DNA of 64,000 nt from Hofstenia miamia (GCA_004352715.1 SCFE01000095.1:540618-604617); one strand, 5' to 3'. Counted from the stretch's first letter, positions 10,506 to 23,639 are shown. The notes: a model not told the origin generated them from the letters alone. A program made the numbers and translations.

Positions 10506-11372
10506 TTAACGGTTAAACTAAGTTTGGGGTAATTTTGTTACACCAAGAGCAACTAGAATAGAATTTTGAGCTCAAATCAAATTGGAAGAACCTGATATTT
10601 TGTGAATTTTTGTCTATACAATATGGAAATCATCCTACCTTTGCTTACCGAGATTCAACAAAAACATCAATAGTCTAAGCTTGGGGTAACTTTGTTAGGA
10701 AAAAAAATCAGCTTAAAACTCTTGCCTTAGGATGATTGCTAGTTTGTTACAGTAATACCATGCTTGAAGTACCCTAATGTCATAATTTCATGAAAATTTT
10801 ATGAATATTAATTTAGTTTGTACCAAAAAACACTTATATTGTGAAATTATTTTTAATTTATGTATGCTATGATTTTTTGCATATTTTAGTTGCTATGTGA
10901 AGAAGACAATCTGAGAAAAAAGCTATATCAAGCTTAAGATTCCAGGAATTTGAATTTAATATATATGCAAAAAACTGTAACATACAAAAACTGAAAAGAG
11001 TGAGAATTTCCCAATTTAGATGTTTTTTTGGGTACAAGCTAAATGAATATTAATAAAATATTCATGAAATCATAGCACTAGGGTTTTTCAAGCATGATAT
11101 TACTATAACAAACTAGCAATCATCCTAAAGCAAAAGTTTTAAGCTCATTTCTTTCTGGGTAACAAAGCTACCCCCAAACTAAGACTAATGATGTTTTGTT
11201 GAATCTTGGTAAGCAAAGTTAAGATGATTCCCATATTGTGCAGACAAAAAGTACTTAAAAATGTGGAAAAGTCACAAAATATCAGGTTCTTCCAATTTGA
11301 TTTGAGCTCAAAATCCTATACTAGTTGTTCTTGGGGTAACAAAATTACATCACACTTCGTTTAATCGTTAAT
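10506..11372. mobile_element. Foldback (long inverted-repeat) element
   Basis: An almost complete hairpin. The left arm, about 10506-10885, is matched by the reverse complement of about 10962-11372. Shared blocks run in order: TTAACGGTTAAAC, the GAGCTCAAATCAAATTGGAA block, AACCTGATATTTTGTGA, a GCTTGAA-CCCTA block, TTCATGAA and GTACC-AAAAA. Arms are about 380-410 bp with roughly 75 bp of loop. Each arm holds two copies of AAGTTTGGGGTAACTTTGTTA-like sequence (10521, 10678; inverted at 11157 and 11330). No coding capacity, so it is non-autonomous. TTAA occurs at both outer ends and may belong to the target duplication. Superfamily unknown. Confidence 0.8.
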
Positions 11373-14300
11373 TAATAAGTTTGCCATCGTGAATTATATA
11401 AATGATGAAAGCGAAATTAATGTTGATAGAAAGTGTTTGAATATAATCTTAGAAAAGCAACAAACTTACTTACAAGAAACGAAATTGACACAAATAAAAG
11501 AAATGAAATACAATCTAACCTATTTGTTGCTAATAATAGATTGAACAACATAGAATATGTTAGAATTGAAGGCAAATTTAAAATCAACAGACGAAATATT
11601 GTTTAATGGTTTAATTGACAACCAGGATGACATGCGTTTATTTAATAACTGAGCGTTGACTTTAAACAGGAACTGTCAATAGAAACATTGTTGGTGATAA
11701 AGATCAGATCTTAAAAAAACATTTCTCCAAACAGGAAATAAACCAATTTAGCATGGGATTTGATAAGAGCATTTGCCTTGAATATACTCAACACATTGTT
11801 AATCTATCGGAATTATGACTTAATAAATTGAAAATCTACAAAATTAAACTTTTGTCCAAGTCTTTAGATAAATCGCAAACTAAAACAGCAAAAATTACAG
11901 TTTATATATTTTTGTGTAGCTATACAACTTAATTCTTACGTTAATACTATCGATTTGAGAATAATTAAGTTCATCTATTGTTTACCTTCCCTAATGAAGT
12001 GTCAAATGATATTTCCTTGTAAACAAAATATACCCTATACTAATGAAATTAAGTAATAATCCAAATAAAGCCTATAAATACTTTTTACCATGCTAGTTTT
12101 TTCATATCACGTTTTTTATAAGGTTGTTCGTAAAAAGCCTTGGCCTTGAGTCAGCATAAAAATTTTAGGACTAGATGCCAATCTGGGTGGAAACAAAACT
12201 ACATCACGATAATTTATTTGATATATTGTCCAGGAAAGGATTCTGTATAAAATGCAAAACGATATTTGAGTCGGTCACGGTGATTTAAAACAAAAATCCA
12301 CACTATATAATCATGTGAAAACAATAGAAAATGGTTATGAGCAGAAAAATTAGCGTCATTAAATTTGGGAGATGAGTTTAATGAAATACTTGGTCTGCAC
12401 ACATGCTGCCTGCACATCAATTGAACAGATGCATCCGGAAGACAATAAATATATGTCAGTGGATTTCTTATAATTTATGTAGAGACCATGATGACAGTGG
12501 AGTTTAATTAAATTTTCATTTCCTGATATCGCTAATTCATTAGCTTTGACACGCGAAGTTCCGGGAATAGGAAAGCTAATTGCAACAAATTTAAATTCTG
12601 TGATGCACAAATGCACCAGTGGAAGAGTGCAAAAAAGATTGATAACTAGTGTGTAGGGAGGTCAAGATTTTAAAATCAGGTCTATCAGAATTAATCAGGT
12701 GAGGTCAAAATAGGATCCGAATCGAGATCTGCCAACATCAATATTATATTACTTGAGAAATTCGATATCATTTTGTTTTTATTAAATGAAAAACATTTTG
12801 TTAATTAAGTGTGGTTTAATATAAGTACTTTGCTTTACTGCTTACTATTGTTGCATGATTATGATTGTATTTCAAAAAAATATTTCATTGAAAGATTTTC
12901 TGTTCTTGTAAAATACCTACAATTGATGTTTGCATTCAGATACAGTGTAAACGAAAAGGGAAAATGCAATTTGAGAAGAGGATGTTACTTTTATATCATT
13001 AGTTCTTCTATGGAAGTCAGGATTAAACCAGTTTAAATTCAGGCCAGGTTTGATACTGAATCAGGTGAGGTCTGATCAGATCTGAAGTTTAGGTGAACTC
13101 ATCGCTGTTTATAACCAAGAAAAATATGCTACATTTAGTGAAATCATGTTAATAAGGAATTAACAACAAAACGCATTCTGCATTTTCAAATGACATGGTT
13201 CATTTGAATTTCTCGAAATCATCTACAATATTAACCATAGTAAAGCAGGGAAGCAAATCATCACTGTTGGATTTGCTTGACTTGCTTATATTAGATGAAT
13301 ATTTTAAGAATATGGTCATGTGCACTCTTTCATACATGAGTAACCAAGTATTGAACATCATATGAGTTCAAAGGAAGGATTTGTCTAAATACCATTGGAT
13401 TTGAAATATCATCACATTGAAGACCTTCAATATGTACCATTGTTTTGTGTTCAAACACAAAATAAGCATCATAGTTCGCGAAATGTACAAGTGCAGCGGA
13501 ACCTATTATGAAAAAAAGAAGTACAAATCAATAAAGTTAATCACAGCATTTATTCTCTATTAAATGAAAAGTATACAACAAACAAAGAATCTATTACTAA
13601 GATCAAACTTCATTTTTGCATATCAAGATGAAATATTAATATAATTTTGAAAATACTCTACTAAAAAGCGTCTAGTCGGAGCTAACCCAAACATACCCCC
13701 AAGCTAAATGTAATTCAATCGTCTGAGTTGCTGTGTAAACTCTATAGCCATGAGTGATATAACTCATTGTACAATAGCAGTAGAGGAAAGAATTAGCGTG
13801 AATGTAATCGGCAAAATTCGGTAATTTGCAAAAAAAATATTGATAAATTGATTAAAGGATATGATATTCGCATGACTAAACGCGATTTTGAGAAAATTTC
13901 CTTAATTGAAAATAGCCTTTCAAAGCAGGCATGTCTTCATCTTTTATTCAATGACACTCTCATGGTCAAACTTCACAAGACGTAAATTAGATTCTCAACC
14001 AAAACCATCGCTGACATTTGAAACGCTAATTAAAAATTGCAGTCGGATACTCGCTCAATTAAATTCTAGCGAACTTCGCAAGCAGAACATTTTACTTGCT
14101 ATTGACCTATATATTTATAAGAACTGCACGAGTAGACGTTTGAATGTGGGTTTTCGATAGTTAATTATTCGTTGCAAAATGAAACGAACAAACAATCTGT
14201 CCAAACTGATACAGCTAAGCAAAACAACTAAGACGTATAGTAACCTTGAGCCCACAAATTTTAACGTTATATATATATATATATATATATATAGACTTGA

Positions 14301-17300
14301 GAAAAAGTTAAAGAAATTGCATAGTGAACATTAAACAATACGTTTAAGTGTATTAGGTTGAGTCAATTTTAAGAAAGGCCTATGGGTTGGATTGAATGAG
14401 TTGGGTCAAGTAACTTTAAATCTCTGAACAATCTAGTCAGTTGAAAATATTGACCAGATCCACGAAGTTAATACGTTTTTGTTCATTTGTTAGTAAATGC
14501 GTTTGGTTTGTTTTGACTAAATTTATCTGTGTTGGGCCGGAAAAACACGACACGTGTATTGAACTTTTGATATTTCAAATAATGATATCTCCGATTCAGT
14601 CATATAAATACTATTCTATTTGAGATACAGAAATTTAAGAATATTTTAGGCTCGATTTAGGTAATTCTTATAAAATTGAAAGAGTGTATAGACAGACTAA
14701 GGTGTATTTGTGAAATAACCTTAAATAAAAATTCAGGTGATAAAGTTGTTGTTTGACGTAAAAAGTCTCAGAAAAAAGCCAAAAAACAAATATTTCATTG
14801 TATGAAAAAAACCAATGTTCGAACAAAAATTAGAATTTTGTATAAAATCGAAAGCCTTAAAAATCTTAAGGCCTTCTAATGTTATTGAATTAATGCTACC
14901 TATGCCAATAAAAATGATAGAAAATATAATGAAAGAAATTTATAACGCATGCAAAACACTAGATTCTCAATCCCATAAAGGATTCATAAATATAATATGG
15001 ATTGTTATGTTAGACAATATCCCTCAAACAAAGCAGAATTCAATTAAAGCATAACTATAAAAAACCATCAACAATGTTTATCAACAAATTCTAAGGAATA
15101 CGGAATTCCCTCTTCCTTTCTGAATAGTAAATTATTACACTACTAGTGATTTCTGCAACAATCAAACGCGAATTCTAAGTACACGTATAGCGATGAACCA
15201 CGTTAATTTTTTCTCATATATATTAGCTGATGAATATATCGTTACGAGATTTGCTCCTTCATTCTTTTGCCATACAAATCAACGATACTATTGGAACTCT
15301 CGTTAGTAATCTTGGCTTTTGGAAGATTTCAATACAATCAAAGCAAATATCATGGGTCAATTTCTCTCTGATAATCGAACTCAGGCAGGCCTGCTTGTTT
15401 TAAGTCATTTGAAATAAAGCAGTTGTATTAAATTGTGTTTTAAATGAAAACAATTTCATTGTATTTTCAAAAGAATACCACTTTTATGATGTAATAGCAT
15501 GTTCGCTGTCACGCTTTCGTTCTTTCATCTAGCACAGATGGAGTTTAAATGCGTTTTTTCTTCAATGAGATTTGTGTGCTTGCAAATTTGCATCAGGCTG
15601 TTTCCCAAAAAGTGAATAAACGTATTTTGCATGAGTTTGTTAAAAATGTTAACTGAATTGAATGTTTTGGAAAAAAGTACCTCTTAAATTGAATAATATT
15701 ATTGAATACATTTTAAAGGAATATGTTTTTTCAAAAAACCTTTCTTTTTGTGGCAGGATAAAACACCGACAGCATGTTGCAGGGGTGCTTGCTCGACGCC
15801 GTGCCATAAGGAACCCACAGTTTTCAGTCAATCCGAAGCAATGAATATGCAAAACTGGTCAGAAAAGAACCGATAAAAATGAAACTATTGGTAGATGTTA
15901 TACAGAAGAAGGTAGGTTTCGAGCCTACAAATGACATTAACACAAATAGTAATCAGACTGAACAAAAACAACAATTTAGCCTGAAGTTTCTAATAATCGA
16001 TGATATGTTCAATCAATACACTAAAAAATTGGAATTTAATAATATGGAAAACTATATGAAAACGATGCAATGCACTGAAAATAGACAAGCAAAAGTGCAA
16101 ATACTGATTGAAAAGGACCCTAGACTATATAATATATATCTATAAGGCGATCCAGGGATTAATTTCAGATACGATAACCTTTAATTAGGCCTATATGTTT
16201 CAGCGAAACCTATTTAGAAACAAGGAATTGAGGACATAAGCAGATGTAAATATAGTTAAAATTAGATTATTACATACTCCGCAATAAACTTTGTAACACA
16301 GCTGTTGAACATGGTTGCAAAAGATGTGTAATTAATATAGTGGTTACGCAACACTTATAATTACAAATAACCAATATCATCAATCAAACAAAATTGGTTA
16401 AGAAACAATGATGTAGTTTCAAATTACAATGAAGTGGTGGCAATGATCAACTATACGAAATTATAGATCTTGATATAAATGTGCACAGGTGGAAACACTC
16501 TAATGATAATTCGCACTAGGCATCCTCCTGCGGTTGAATAAAATTGCAAAAAAGAATGTAGGATAATAAGTTGTAGTCAAATATAATACAAGAATATCTT
16601 GATAATGATGTATTAATTTGGAGATTGGAATCACAAGCGCAAGATTTAAAGAATTTGCGAGTATAAAAAAGAATTTAATTATACAATCTTATGGTCCTCC
16701 AAAATCAAATGATTTATTAAAATGAATACAGGCCTCGTTGAAATAATAGTAATAGGTAAATAAAACTTTTTTTAAAATTCTTGTTCTTCGGATATTAGTA
16801 AAGACCACCAAGCTACATTGTATAATTACGATTTTCATTTATCCGACCTACAGAAGTGAATTGAAAAAAAATAATATTAACATAAACTCAATGATTTCAA
16901 AAACCATGCAACAATTGCCGAAAACTATCTTAAAAACTATATACGTGAAAAATGCAGACAGGAAGTCATCGTTTCAGGTAATTGGATAACATTCATCCAG
17001 GTATTAATTACACAGGATATAAGAGCACGCAATCTAAAACGCTTCACCTACAAGCCATTAAGGCAGAAACAAGAAAGCAATCAATAATTGCGCGCAAGTT
17101 AATCATTGCAACATCATTAATGAGTGAAAACCAGAATAGCTAATGGGCAGGTCATGCTCAAGTGGGTCATTTGAGGTTACACTATAATTAAACTGAATAT
17201 ACAAGTGATAGTTATTCATCATGATATTCAATTGTAATGAATTTGCTCTGGACTTGGACCGATTTGCAAAAATTATGAAAAATTAAACGCTCTTGCAAAA

Positions 17301-17349
17301 AATGTTAATAAACAATTGCAGAAGATTCATTTAACATAAACATAACTAA
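11373..17349. other. Long non-coding AT-rich stretch
   Basis: No gene recognised. Open frames at 12359-12616 (-), 13906-14160, 14815-15054 and 15879-16145 (+) show no motif. A GC-richer patch lies at 15755-15840. A 9-bp-arm palindrome (TTTTGTGTT/AACACAAAA) is at 13443-13462, and (TA)n at 14268-14295. TCAGGTGAGGTC occurs twice (12696 and 13063 areas), hinting at an old repeat. Confidence 0.5.
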
Positions 17350-17386
17350 GAAGCAATTTAATTGAGTTGAAACCGGTCAATATTTA
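17350..17386 (+). repeat. Possible Penelope-like 3' tail remnant
   Basis: GAAACCGGTCAATATT at 17369-17384 matches GAAACCGGTTAATATT after the Penelope-like ORF at 47739 with one mismatch. Both are preceded by a short hairpin (CAATT-T-AATTG here). No GIY-YIG coding sequence is readable upstream, so this would be a tail fragment only. Confidence 0.33.
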
Positions 17387-17871
17387 CAAGTAATCGCAGA
17401 ATTTGACAGGTGAATCAGTAAATTAGATAGCAACAATTTTGCGGATTCCAATTTACGCATAACTCAAAGTTCCTTTTAAGGAAACAATTGAGGCATTCTC
17501 TAAATTATCACAAGCATAAAAAATTATATTTGAACACAAAATTGGGAATTCTTCAATTAATGGAAACAAAAAAATCTTTTAAATAGTGATACAGAAGGAC
17601 TAATAATTTGAAATTAATATTCAAGAAGCCAAAAAATGCATTAAATTTATTATTAATCTAAAAATAGAATTATTTAAAGCCATTTCTGACTTTCGATAAA
17701 GTTAATACTTTGATAATAAAAAAATTTAGTTTTATTAAATGCATTAAATACATAAAAGTTAATCACAAACAAATTTACGGTCCCAAGGGCATCTTTGACA
17801 TTTTAAACAGTCGATAAAAAATATAAAAGTTAGATTAAACTCAATTAAAATAAAAACAAAGCTAGAAAATA

Positions 17872-18010
17872 GTACATACTCGCATTAACAAAAGACATCC
17901 CGGTTACCATTATCCACAAATGGAAAGGATGGCGTTGCGAAATAATTAAACATATGCCGAGGAGAAACTTCGCTAGAGGCGCACCGAAAATATTAACTAA
18001 TCACAAAAGA
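17872..18010 (+). pseudogene. Tc1-like transposase N-terminal (HTH) scrap
   Basis: One frame gives IPVTIIHKWKGW, then a PRRNFARGAPKILT block and KRY. This has the shape of the second helix-turn-helix and following GRP-like linker of Tc1 transposases (pattern V-S-T-V-x-x-I-I-x-K-W-K, then N-x-P-R-S-G-R-P-R-K-L-T). No catalytic domain follows and no inverted repeats were found, so it is an isolated relic. A chance match cannot be excluded over 45 residues. Confidence 0.45.
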
Positions 18011-19542
18011 TACTTCTTAGTACAATATGATTGGGTAAAACATCAAATTAGGTTTCTTGGATAATTTTTGTAGCATTGCATTTCTGAGCTCATTATATAC
18101 AACTGATTCATAAAATAGATTAAAAATGAATATTGGATGGTGTAATAGAATAATAAACAAACCTAAAATGAATTTAAAAATATGGGATGTATAGAATATT
18201 AGGGATTCATTTCAGAAACAAATTAAGGAAAAATAAGCATAAATAACAAGATTTACTTGGAGATGTGAAATGCTATGAATAACGAGACTTACGATAGTTT
18301 TAACTTAAGGGCAGTCTTGCCGTAAGCAAAAAAAGGCGTATTTGATTAATTTAGTAGAGTAGAATTAATTGCTGAAGGCTTGTATTTATTAATATTTGAT
18401 AATAACTTTCCACGCCTCTATACCGCACGTATTTCTGGCGACTTTATGCTAGTTTTATGCCAGCAATGTTCGAATTATGCAAATTTTATTATGAAACTAT
18501 TGTTGGTTAGCACACTAATGAGCCATGTTTATTATTTGAAAATCTAAAATAACTCAGTGAGACGAATTTAATCTCCAGAGTCCTCTAAAGTTAAAAGTAA
18601 GCTCATTCTATCTACGTAAGCAGTAGAGAAAAATATTGTCTATCCTTAGGAAAACATCCCTGTCTACGTTTTAAAATTGCAAATGAAGTTGAAAAATATA
18701 TGCAAGTTTGAATAAATAATGTAATAAAAAATACTAAATATCTGTGAAAACGTACAAACATTTCCATAAACTGTTGTTTACTTAGAATTATATTCGCAAA
18801 AAGTATTTTTTACAAAAAACGCTCTAAACGTTTAAAAAATGTTTTTTTCTGTCAGTCAGAATTTCGCTGAAATCACATAATAGCAAATTATGATAAGCAT
18901 TTTATTTTTTGTTTAATACCCGTAAACAAGACGCAAGGTTTGGCTATTTGTTCGCTAGGTTACGAAAATACGAATAAACTAATCCCAAAAACTATTTCCA
19001 AAACTTTCTGTAAGATTTCTGCCGGATTTAAAAAACATTTAAAAAACGCTGTTTTAAGCATATTTAATACACCCAATGTCCTAAACATGCCCGCATGGTG
19101 AATTATACAATGAGAAATAATTTGGGAAATTCATCTTTGATATAAGAATGTCAACTATAAATAGAAAAGAAAAATGTCAAAGTGGTTGAATAATTAAAAA
19201 GAGTGTTTGGAAGTAGTTTTCCGCTCTAACTCTACTATTAATTGTTTCTTTTGGCCTCCATTACAAAGAGATTTCAATAACATTCCAAACACGAGTTTTG
19301 CTTTGGTATGCGGTTTTTCTAGCACTCATTAATTTTATTTTCCAATTACATCTGACAGCAATGTTTGCAATAGTCTGAGAAACGGTCGATTGCTACATTA
19401 AAAGCAGAGTGAACATTCTTTCTTCTATCAACATTTTCGAAACATCTGAGCTTTCAAAAGATCAATATAAATAAGTACAAACAGCGAAGCACAAGAAGAG
19501 CTATTCACAAGAATTTAATATCTAGAAAAAATATGTATATAC

Positions 19543-19580
<38 letters not shown>

Positions 19581-20202
19581 AACATTACTAAGAAAACTTT
19601 ATTCATCTGCAAACATTGTTTTGAAGAATAATATTTTTATTTTACTCCAAAGATCATGAGGATAGGATAGAATACCTCTGGGATTCAGTATCTCTTGTGA
19701 CATTCATTTGTTTAGGCCTGTTATATCAAAATACTTGTTAGCAAATTTTCTATTGTACTTATTCCTCCTTTAGTAAAAGTATCTTAGATAACCAAAATAT
19801 TTTTTATATTTGAAAATGTAAATATTTTATGTGCATATTTCTATGAAACTATAAGACGTGGTCAAGACACACATCATTAACCATTTATTTCGATCATATA
19901 TTTTGCCAACCTTAGCAACAACTCTCCACTTTCAAAAAAAGGAAGCAAGCATACATCAATTTTAAAAAAGAAAATTTAAATAAGAGTAGGTATACAAAAA
20001 AGAGCAAAAGAAAACGGACATTACAGAATTATTCAAAGCATGAAAATGCTGAGACAGTATATACAACATGGCAAAAAGCTTTTCGAATTCCTCCACCTCC
20101 AGATCTAACAATTTATCACTTAAGTAATGATTTTATAAACGGGTTCGCTGAGTAATTGGACCAAATTTTTTCGACTAAAGTAATTTTAATGGTTGTGACA
20201 TT
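18011..20202. other. Non-coding AT-rich stretch
   Basis: Only a (TA)n tract at 19545-19577 stands out. No gene or transposon signal recognised. Confidence 0.55.
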
Positions 20203-20286
20203 TATTAAATGATAAAATCTACACGACGTGGATCTTCTGAACTGTCAATATCAAAAACATAATCACGACGATTCTTGTATAATCTA
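20203..20286 (-). CDS. Possible short terminal exon, unrecognised
   Basis: A 27-codon frame from ATG reads RRDYVFDIDSSEDPRRVDF near its end, with mixed charge and no AT-rich bias. It ends in TAA, overlapped by AATAAA (TTTAATAAATG). The upstream side is (ATT)n/(TA)n, so no splice acceptor can be judged. Very short, so it may be chance. Confidence 0.15.
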
Positions 20287-20294
20287 CTTTTCAT

Positions 20295-20330
20295 TATAAT
20301 AATAATAATAATATATATATATATATATTA
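20295..20330. repeat. (AAT)n followed by (TA)n microsatellite
   Basis: AATAATAATAAT runs directly into TA repeats, ending at about 20329. Confidence 0.9.
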
Positions 20331-21215
20331 GAAGGGGATTTAGTGTTTATATTTACATGCATAAAACTTTCAGATGATAAATTGGCTAATTGATCGTTAC
20401 AGTTACTATTTGGAAATGAGCAATAAGGAGTTACTTTGAAAATGAGATATTTGAGAGAGGTTAGTAATAATTCACTACAAATATTTACATTTTGTCTAAA
20501 GGCTTGAAAATTAAATAGAGAATTTAAGCATAAATATTTAAGTAAAAGTAATTAGGTTTTCCTTCTATTCCAAACAAAATAAATTTTAAGAAAATGCTTA
20601 GTAGTAAGAAGATCTGCAAAATTTGGCTAAACAAATGTCGAAATTAAAAAAAAAGAAGTCATGATGAATTTGTCACACCAAATAATTACTGACTAAGCAA
20701 AGTTCGTACGTTCTCAACAATTATTATGACTAAGAATTTCTCAGCACACAGTTTTTCATATATATCTTGACGAAGCACACATGTACTACATATGTATGCG
20801 ATGACTAATAATGACTACGACGCCTTAAGCAGAAGGTCAAGTAATGTTTACTCGTGTATGATATTTAAAGTGAACATAGAAAATACCAAAAAACTCATCT
20901 GCTGTTAAAATTATAATTTTATTTGAATTTAACTATAATTTGAGAACTTCACTTTACTATATTATTGTAGAATACCTGGGGCATGTTGCTTGCAGTTAAT
21001 TTACGCCCACAATTCTAATTTATGCACAATAAGCGAGTAATGTAGACAACGTTTAACACCTGAGACTGAAAATTTGAATTCAATAATAGTAACTAATAAA
21101 GGAGTCCAAAAAAGAAACGTTAAGAATAATCATTAAGTTCTGTAGCATTTAAAGACAATATAATGAAAACTTAAGAGGATTATTATTTTCGTAAGCGGCT
21201 GGGTGTTAAAATTAC

Positions 21216-21216
<1 letters not shown>
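20331..21216. other. Non-coding AT-rich stretch
   Basis: Nothing recognised. Confidence 0.55.
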
Positions 21217-21257
<41 letters not shown>

Positions 21258-21258
21258 G
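21217..21258. repeat. (TA)n tract ending in TACAGG at gap edge
   Basis: The array ends in TACAGG immediately before the gap. CAGG is the first four bases of the inverted repeat of the mariner-type element at 21397-22129 (CAGGGTGTCCC at its right end), which suggests part of an element end is lost in the gap. Confidence 0.85.
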
Positions 21259-21386
21259 NNNNNNNNNNNNNNNNNNNNNNNNNNNNNNNNNNNNNNNNNN
21301 NNNNNNNNNNNNNNNNNNNNNNNNNNNNNNNNNNNNNNNNNNNNNNNNNNNNNNNNNNNNNNNNNNNNNNNNNNNNNNNNNNNNNN
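21259..21386. other. Assembly gap, 128 N
   Basis: Lies between (TA)n-CAGG and (TA)n-AGGATGTCCC. Confidence 0.98.
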
Positions 21387-21396
21387 ATATATATAT

Positions 21397-22129
21397 AGGA
21401 TGTCCCAAAAAAGATTTTATTTTATTTGGCTACCGTTTTGTATGTAGATGATGGATCGAGCTGTCCTTCTAGGTACTAGTAGTCTATGTTTTAGGATTTT
21501 TTTGCCACCAACCCCATCTTTCAATTACGTTATTAAGGTATTGAAAATTGAGCAGAAACACTAATTTATTGAAAAAACAACCGAATTATCAAACAAAAGA
21601 TTATCAGAACAAAAGAAAAAGTTCAGGCAACATCGGGGTAGACATCCTCATCGACGAATTGATCGCCCAACTACTCGATAACGTCATCTTCATTGCCTCT
21701 TGCTCCGGCTAGTTCTTCTGGAGATGTCAGTTCCACCGTCTTCAGTTGCTCAATGTGACTGCCACCGTTTTCCACGATGAGATGCATTCGGTGCTTGAAC
21801 GACAGGAGGACCTTGTTGATCAGTCCTGATCTGATCCAACCACTGACGCACTGATCGCGCAAAATGGGGCATGAACTGGCCTCAAATCGTTCCGTTCGGG
21901 GCGCTACAGGTAAATGATAATTAAATCATTTTGCCGCTAATAATAAAATCATTAATAATAAATGACAATTAAGATCAATATCTCGCTTGTCGAACGTAAT
22001 TGAAAGATGGTGTTAGTGGTAAAAAATCCTAAAGCATAGACTATTAGTACCTAGAAGGACAGCTCGATCCATCATCTACATACAAAACGGGAGCCAAATA
22101 AAATAAAATCTTTTTTTTGGGACACCCTG
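21397..22129 (-). mobile_element. Internally deleted mariner-type element with long inverted repeats
   Basis: Terminal inverted repeats of about 135 bp (21397-21531 and 21993-22129) agree almost base for base. The right end starts CAGGGTGTCCCAAAAAAAAG; the left end starts AGGATGTCCCAAAAAAG and has lost the first bases. Both repeats share TTTATTTGGCT, CCGTTTTGTATG and GATGATGGATCGAGCTGTCC. The element is flanked by TA in a (TA)n tract. The internal part keeps only the end of a transposase gene on the minus strand, so at 733 bp it is a non-autonomous deletion derivative. Internal GC is clearly above the surroundings. Confidence 0.88.
21609..21862 (-). pseudogene. Transposase C-terminal remnant inside the mariner-type element
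   Basis: A 63-codon frame on the minus strand contains RMHLIVENGGSHIEQL, which matches the conserved C-terminal pattern of IS630/mariner transposases (R-x-x-x-C-I-x-x-x-G-G-H-F/I-E). The rest of the gene, including the DDE residues, is absent. The reading frame ends in acidic residues and a TAG, with a further in-register open stretch behind it to about 21609. Confidence 0.6.
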
Positions 22130-22146
22130 TATATATATATATATAT
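22130..22146. repeat. (TA)n tract at right end of mariner-type element
   Basis: Short TA run directly outside the right inverted repeat, containing the presumed TA target. Confidence 0.9.
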
Positions 22147-22170
22147 AATACTGAATATTTGAAAAAAACT

Positions 22171-22368
22171 ATGCGTAGATATATTGTGTGTTTAGCATTG
22201 ACTAGTACTTATTCAAAGCGTTCTAGATGTATTGATTCAGGAACTTTAAAATTATATAATGCTGCGCAACGTGCTAAATATCTAAACAATCAAAACCGAA
22301 GCAGAACTTTGAAGAGCAAGGCGAAATGTTTCTTGTTTGAAAACAATATGCCATTAGCACTTTGTTAA
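22171..22368 (+). CDS. Small basic ORF, unrecognised
   Basis: 65 codons from ATG with a fairly even amino-acid mix, basic (several Arg/Lys pairs such as SKRSR) and with four cysteines. The frame is open further 5' into the TA tract, so the start is uncertain. No motif or family recognised. It may be a chance frame next to the transposon end. Confidence 0.15.
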   Translation: MRRYIVCLALTSTYSKRSRCIDSGTLKLYNAAQRAKYLNNQNRSRTLKSKAKCFLFENNMPLALC

Positions 22369-23054
22369 CTACATTTTCCTAACAATACGATTGCTTCCTA
22401 TCAAAAGGTCAGTGAAAACAACACAATAGTGAATATCAGATAGTGATAAAACTGCAAATCTTAAAATTCCACGCTATTCTAAGAGGAAGTTGGGCAGTTG
22501 ATGCTTTGTTCAGCACTTTCGTTATAATTTTCGATCCGCCTAGTCTATAAACTAGATCTATGAACAATATGTGTTCACCACCTGAGTAAATATCACAATT
22601 AGTCTGGAAAAACAGCACTACTCGCATATTAAATCAGAAAGAAGCAGTGATTTCTAACATAACATTTATTTACCAAAATTTCATTCCTACTTGTAAGGTT
22701 TGGCATTTCATAATTCCGTAGTTATATTACAATTGATTGGCGAATACATAGAAAACTCGTAGTGACATTTTAGATATACTTCTCTTTACAACTAATAAAT
22801 GAAATGAGATAAATAACGATTAATTCTTGAATTTAAGAAAACTAATCTTAGATGTTTCTTTTTATGTAAATTGCCCAACCAAACCCATTGCCGTATGCAA
22901 AATCAGCGCTCACAGCGCTAAAGCCGTTAAAATGTTTTTTCAAAAAACGACAAAAAGTTTAAAAATACTCCTGGGCAGCTTAAAGTTAAAATTATAAAAT
23001 CCTTGATTTTGGTGAATTAAAGAAATTTAATACTCATTGAAAAATAAGGAAGGG
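22369..23054. other. Non-coding spacer
   Basis: Nothing recognised apart from the left fringe of the LINE. Confidence 0.5.
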
Positions 23055-23639
23055 GAGAAAATAAAGTTGGGAGATTGCGGTACTATTCCAGATCTGCAAT
23101 CCGGTTTTTAGAAATCACACCAAGTTCTTGAAAATTTGAATGTTAAAAAAACTACAGCTGAGGATGGCATCCCAAATCGTTTCTATGAGGTAGCATCAGT
23201 ATACTTAGCAGATCTTATTGTGCCCATAACTAACATTAGAAATTTACTGCCACCGTCCCCGATAAATAGAAGACGGGTTTTGTCTGCCCAATGCCAAAAA
23301 CCTCGCCACGATCTATAACACAACTTCAGCGAATTTAATTGTTGTCTACACCCGCGAAATTTATGGAATGTATAGCTTTATCATCGCTTAAAGACGAAAC
23401 TCTCAAAGTCCCCAGCCAGTTTGCCTACAAGCGGAAATCATCAACTACGATAGCACTTGTCACCCTTCTGGACAAAATCACAAGCTTCATGGATAGACAA
23501 GACATTTCCGATGTTCTTTTTCAATCCTACGCCTTCTCCAAGCAGTTTGATAAAATCTGTCATTAAACACTGTTGAAAAAGCTGGATGATTTTGGTTTAC
23601 ACAATGGCTTTATTAAATGGACTGCCTCTTATCATAGCG

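Noticed and set aside
14815-15054. 79-codon ORF with a helical look
   Set aside because: Composition fits chance in AT-rich DNA and no family pattern is present.
15649-15852. Overlapping ORFs on both strands in a GC-richer patch
   Set aside because: Short, mutually antisense, no motif; the patch is noted under the surrounding region only.
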